7,211 nt of DNA from Flavobacteriaceae bacterium UBA5079 (lineage in GTDB: Bacteria; Bacteroidota; Bacteroidia; Flavobacteriales; Flavobacteriaceae), in NCBI GenBank assembly GCA_002414705.1, contig DIAL01000012.1:9925-17135 (forward strand). Direction: 5' to 3'. The position numbers and the translations under genes were made by a program. The notes below the pieces were generated by a model that saw nothing but the letters and a program-made list of their open reading frames with translations, was not told the DNA's origin and did no database searches. Of the stretch, positions 6,860 through 7,211 are shown in pieces. Each line of letters starts with the position of its first letter. The first letter of the stretch is position 1.

Positions 6860-6904
6860 AGTTCTCGATACAATTTTTCATTCTTCAAAATCACTCGAAC
6901 TGAC
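6860..6904. repeat. REP-like imperfect palindrome (flavobacterial intergenic repeat candidate)
   Basis: The ends AGTTC (6860-6864) and GAACT (6897-6901) pair, and an inner ATTTTT/AAAAT block around 6873-6890 can pair as well, giving a stem with an internal loop and a short apical loop. The flanking words TTCTCGATAC and CACTCGAACTGACG resemble sequences I recall as recurring between genes in Flavobacteriaceae genomes. It starts seven bases after the rsmD stop. Only one copy is in the window, so its repeat nature is from memory, not seen. Confidence 0.4.
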
Positions 6905-6940
6905 GGAAAATTAAACCCAATATAACTTTACAATAAAACA

Positions 6941-6965
6941 AAGCTCCTTGACAATCAAGGAGCTT
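6941..6965. terminator. Bidirectional intrinsic terminator between rsmD and rnpB
   Basis: AAGCTCCTTG (6941-6950) pairs perfectly with CAAGGAGCTT (6956-6965) across a five-base loop ACAAT. On the + strand it is followed by GTTTATTT and on the minus strand by TGTTTTATT, so it can stop both the rsmD operon and the convergent rnpB transcript. It is the strongest hairpin in the window. Confidence 0.85.
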
Positions 6966-6971
6966 GTTTAT

Positions 6972-7211
6972 TTAAGTAAATCTATAAGCCGAATTCTGTA
7001 CTCTTAAAAAAATAAAAGCCCTTATCATTTATCTGGATGCATTGTTACCAATACATTCTAGCTGCCTACCCTCCAACAATCGCACGTGCCGCACTCAAAC
7101 GTTGGTATACATGACATTGCACCACATAGAGTTTACCTGGTTTCACTACAGCATAACCTGTACATACTTTCTGTTGCACTTTTCCTAGCCTTGCGACTGG
7201 TGGCCGTTAAC
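6972..7211 (-). ncRNA. rnpB: RNase P RNA, bacterial class A (5' part cut by window)
   Basis: On the minus strand this stretch holds the conserved blocks of the catalytic RNA of RNase P, which matures the 5' ends of tRNAs, in the correct order: AGTGCAACAGAAAGTA (7180-7165), GGTAAACTC (7137-7129), GGAGGGTAGGCAGC (7074-7061), CCAGATAAATGAT (7036-7024) and the 3' strand of helix P4, ACAGAATTCGGCTTAT (6999-6984). These match the E. coli RNA blocks AGTGCAACAGAGAGCA, GGTAAACTCC, GGGTAGGCTGC, TAGATGAATGAC and ACAGAACCCGGCTTAT as I remember them. About 240 nt are present of an expected 350-400; the 5' strands of P1, P2 and P4 lie beyond the right edge. The 3' end near 6972 is estimated from the distance after P4 and the terminator that follows at once. 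Confidence 0.95.

Noticed and set aside
1..7211. Defence island, prophage or CRISPR locus.
   Set aside because: All genes fit core envelope, DNA repair and ribosome-maturation functions, there are no spaced repeats, and the RecD-like helicase has no nuclease or defence partner nearby.

Overview
The window looks like chromosomal DNA of a marine-type member of the Bacteroidota, most likely a Flavobacteriaceae. It is AT-rich, has no Shine-Dalgarno sequences before its genes, has three matches to the Bacteroidota -7 promoter box (TAnnTTTG), and encodes families typical of that group (DUF3822, a short RecD/Dda-like helicase, a Bacteroidota-style class A RNase P RNA). I saw no insertion sequence, phage gene, tRNA or CRISPR array.

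Left half (1-3018, all minus strand). Reading in the direction of transcription: a KdsB-family CMP-Kdo synthetase; a HAD phosphatase overlapping it by 10 nt with a GTG start; a 129-nt gap holding a 23-bp dyad; a group III iron-type alcohol dehydrogenase that fits KdnB (Kdo 8-oxidase); and, after one base, a PlsC-like acyltransferase cut by the left edge. KdnB next to KdsB is the signature of 8-amino-Kdo (Kdo8N) synthesis known from Shewanella. The likely role is to modify and activate the inner-core sugar that caps lipid A. The partner transaminase KdnA is not in the window and may lie beyond the left edge.

Middle (3019-4747). A 182-nt AT-rich gap with a likely kdsB promoter precedes a 474-residue superfamily 1B helicase (minus strand). 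Its start faces a divergent + strand operon across 122 nt that hold two back-to-back -7 boxes.

Right half (4748-7211). A tight three-gene + strand operon encodes a small membrane protein with two N-terminal membrane helices and a pseudopilin-like segment, a DUF3822 protein (a family I recall as actin/PilM-like), and RsmD, the 16S rRNA m2G966 methyltransferase. The genes overlap by 17 nt and 1 nt. After rsmD come a REP-like imperfect palindrome and a strong hairpin that can end transcription from both sides. Facing the operon is the 3' two thirds of the RNase P RNA gene rnpB (minus strand), cut by the right edge.

The best candidates for new biology are the Kdo8N module with its extra phosphatase and acyltransferase, and the membrane protein/DUF3822 pair, which resembles an orphan piece of a type II secretion or type IV pilus inner-membrane platform.
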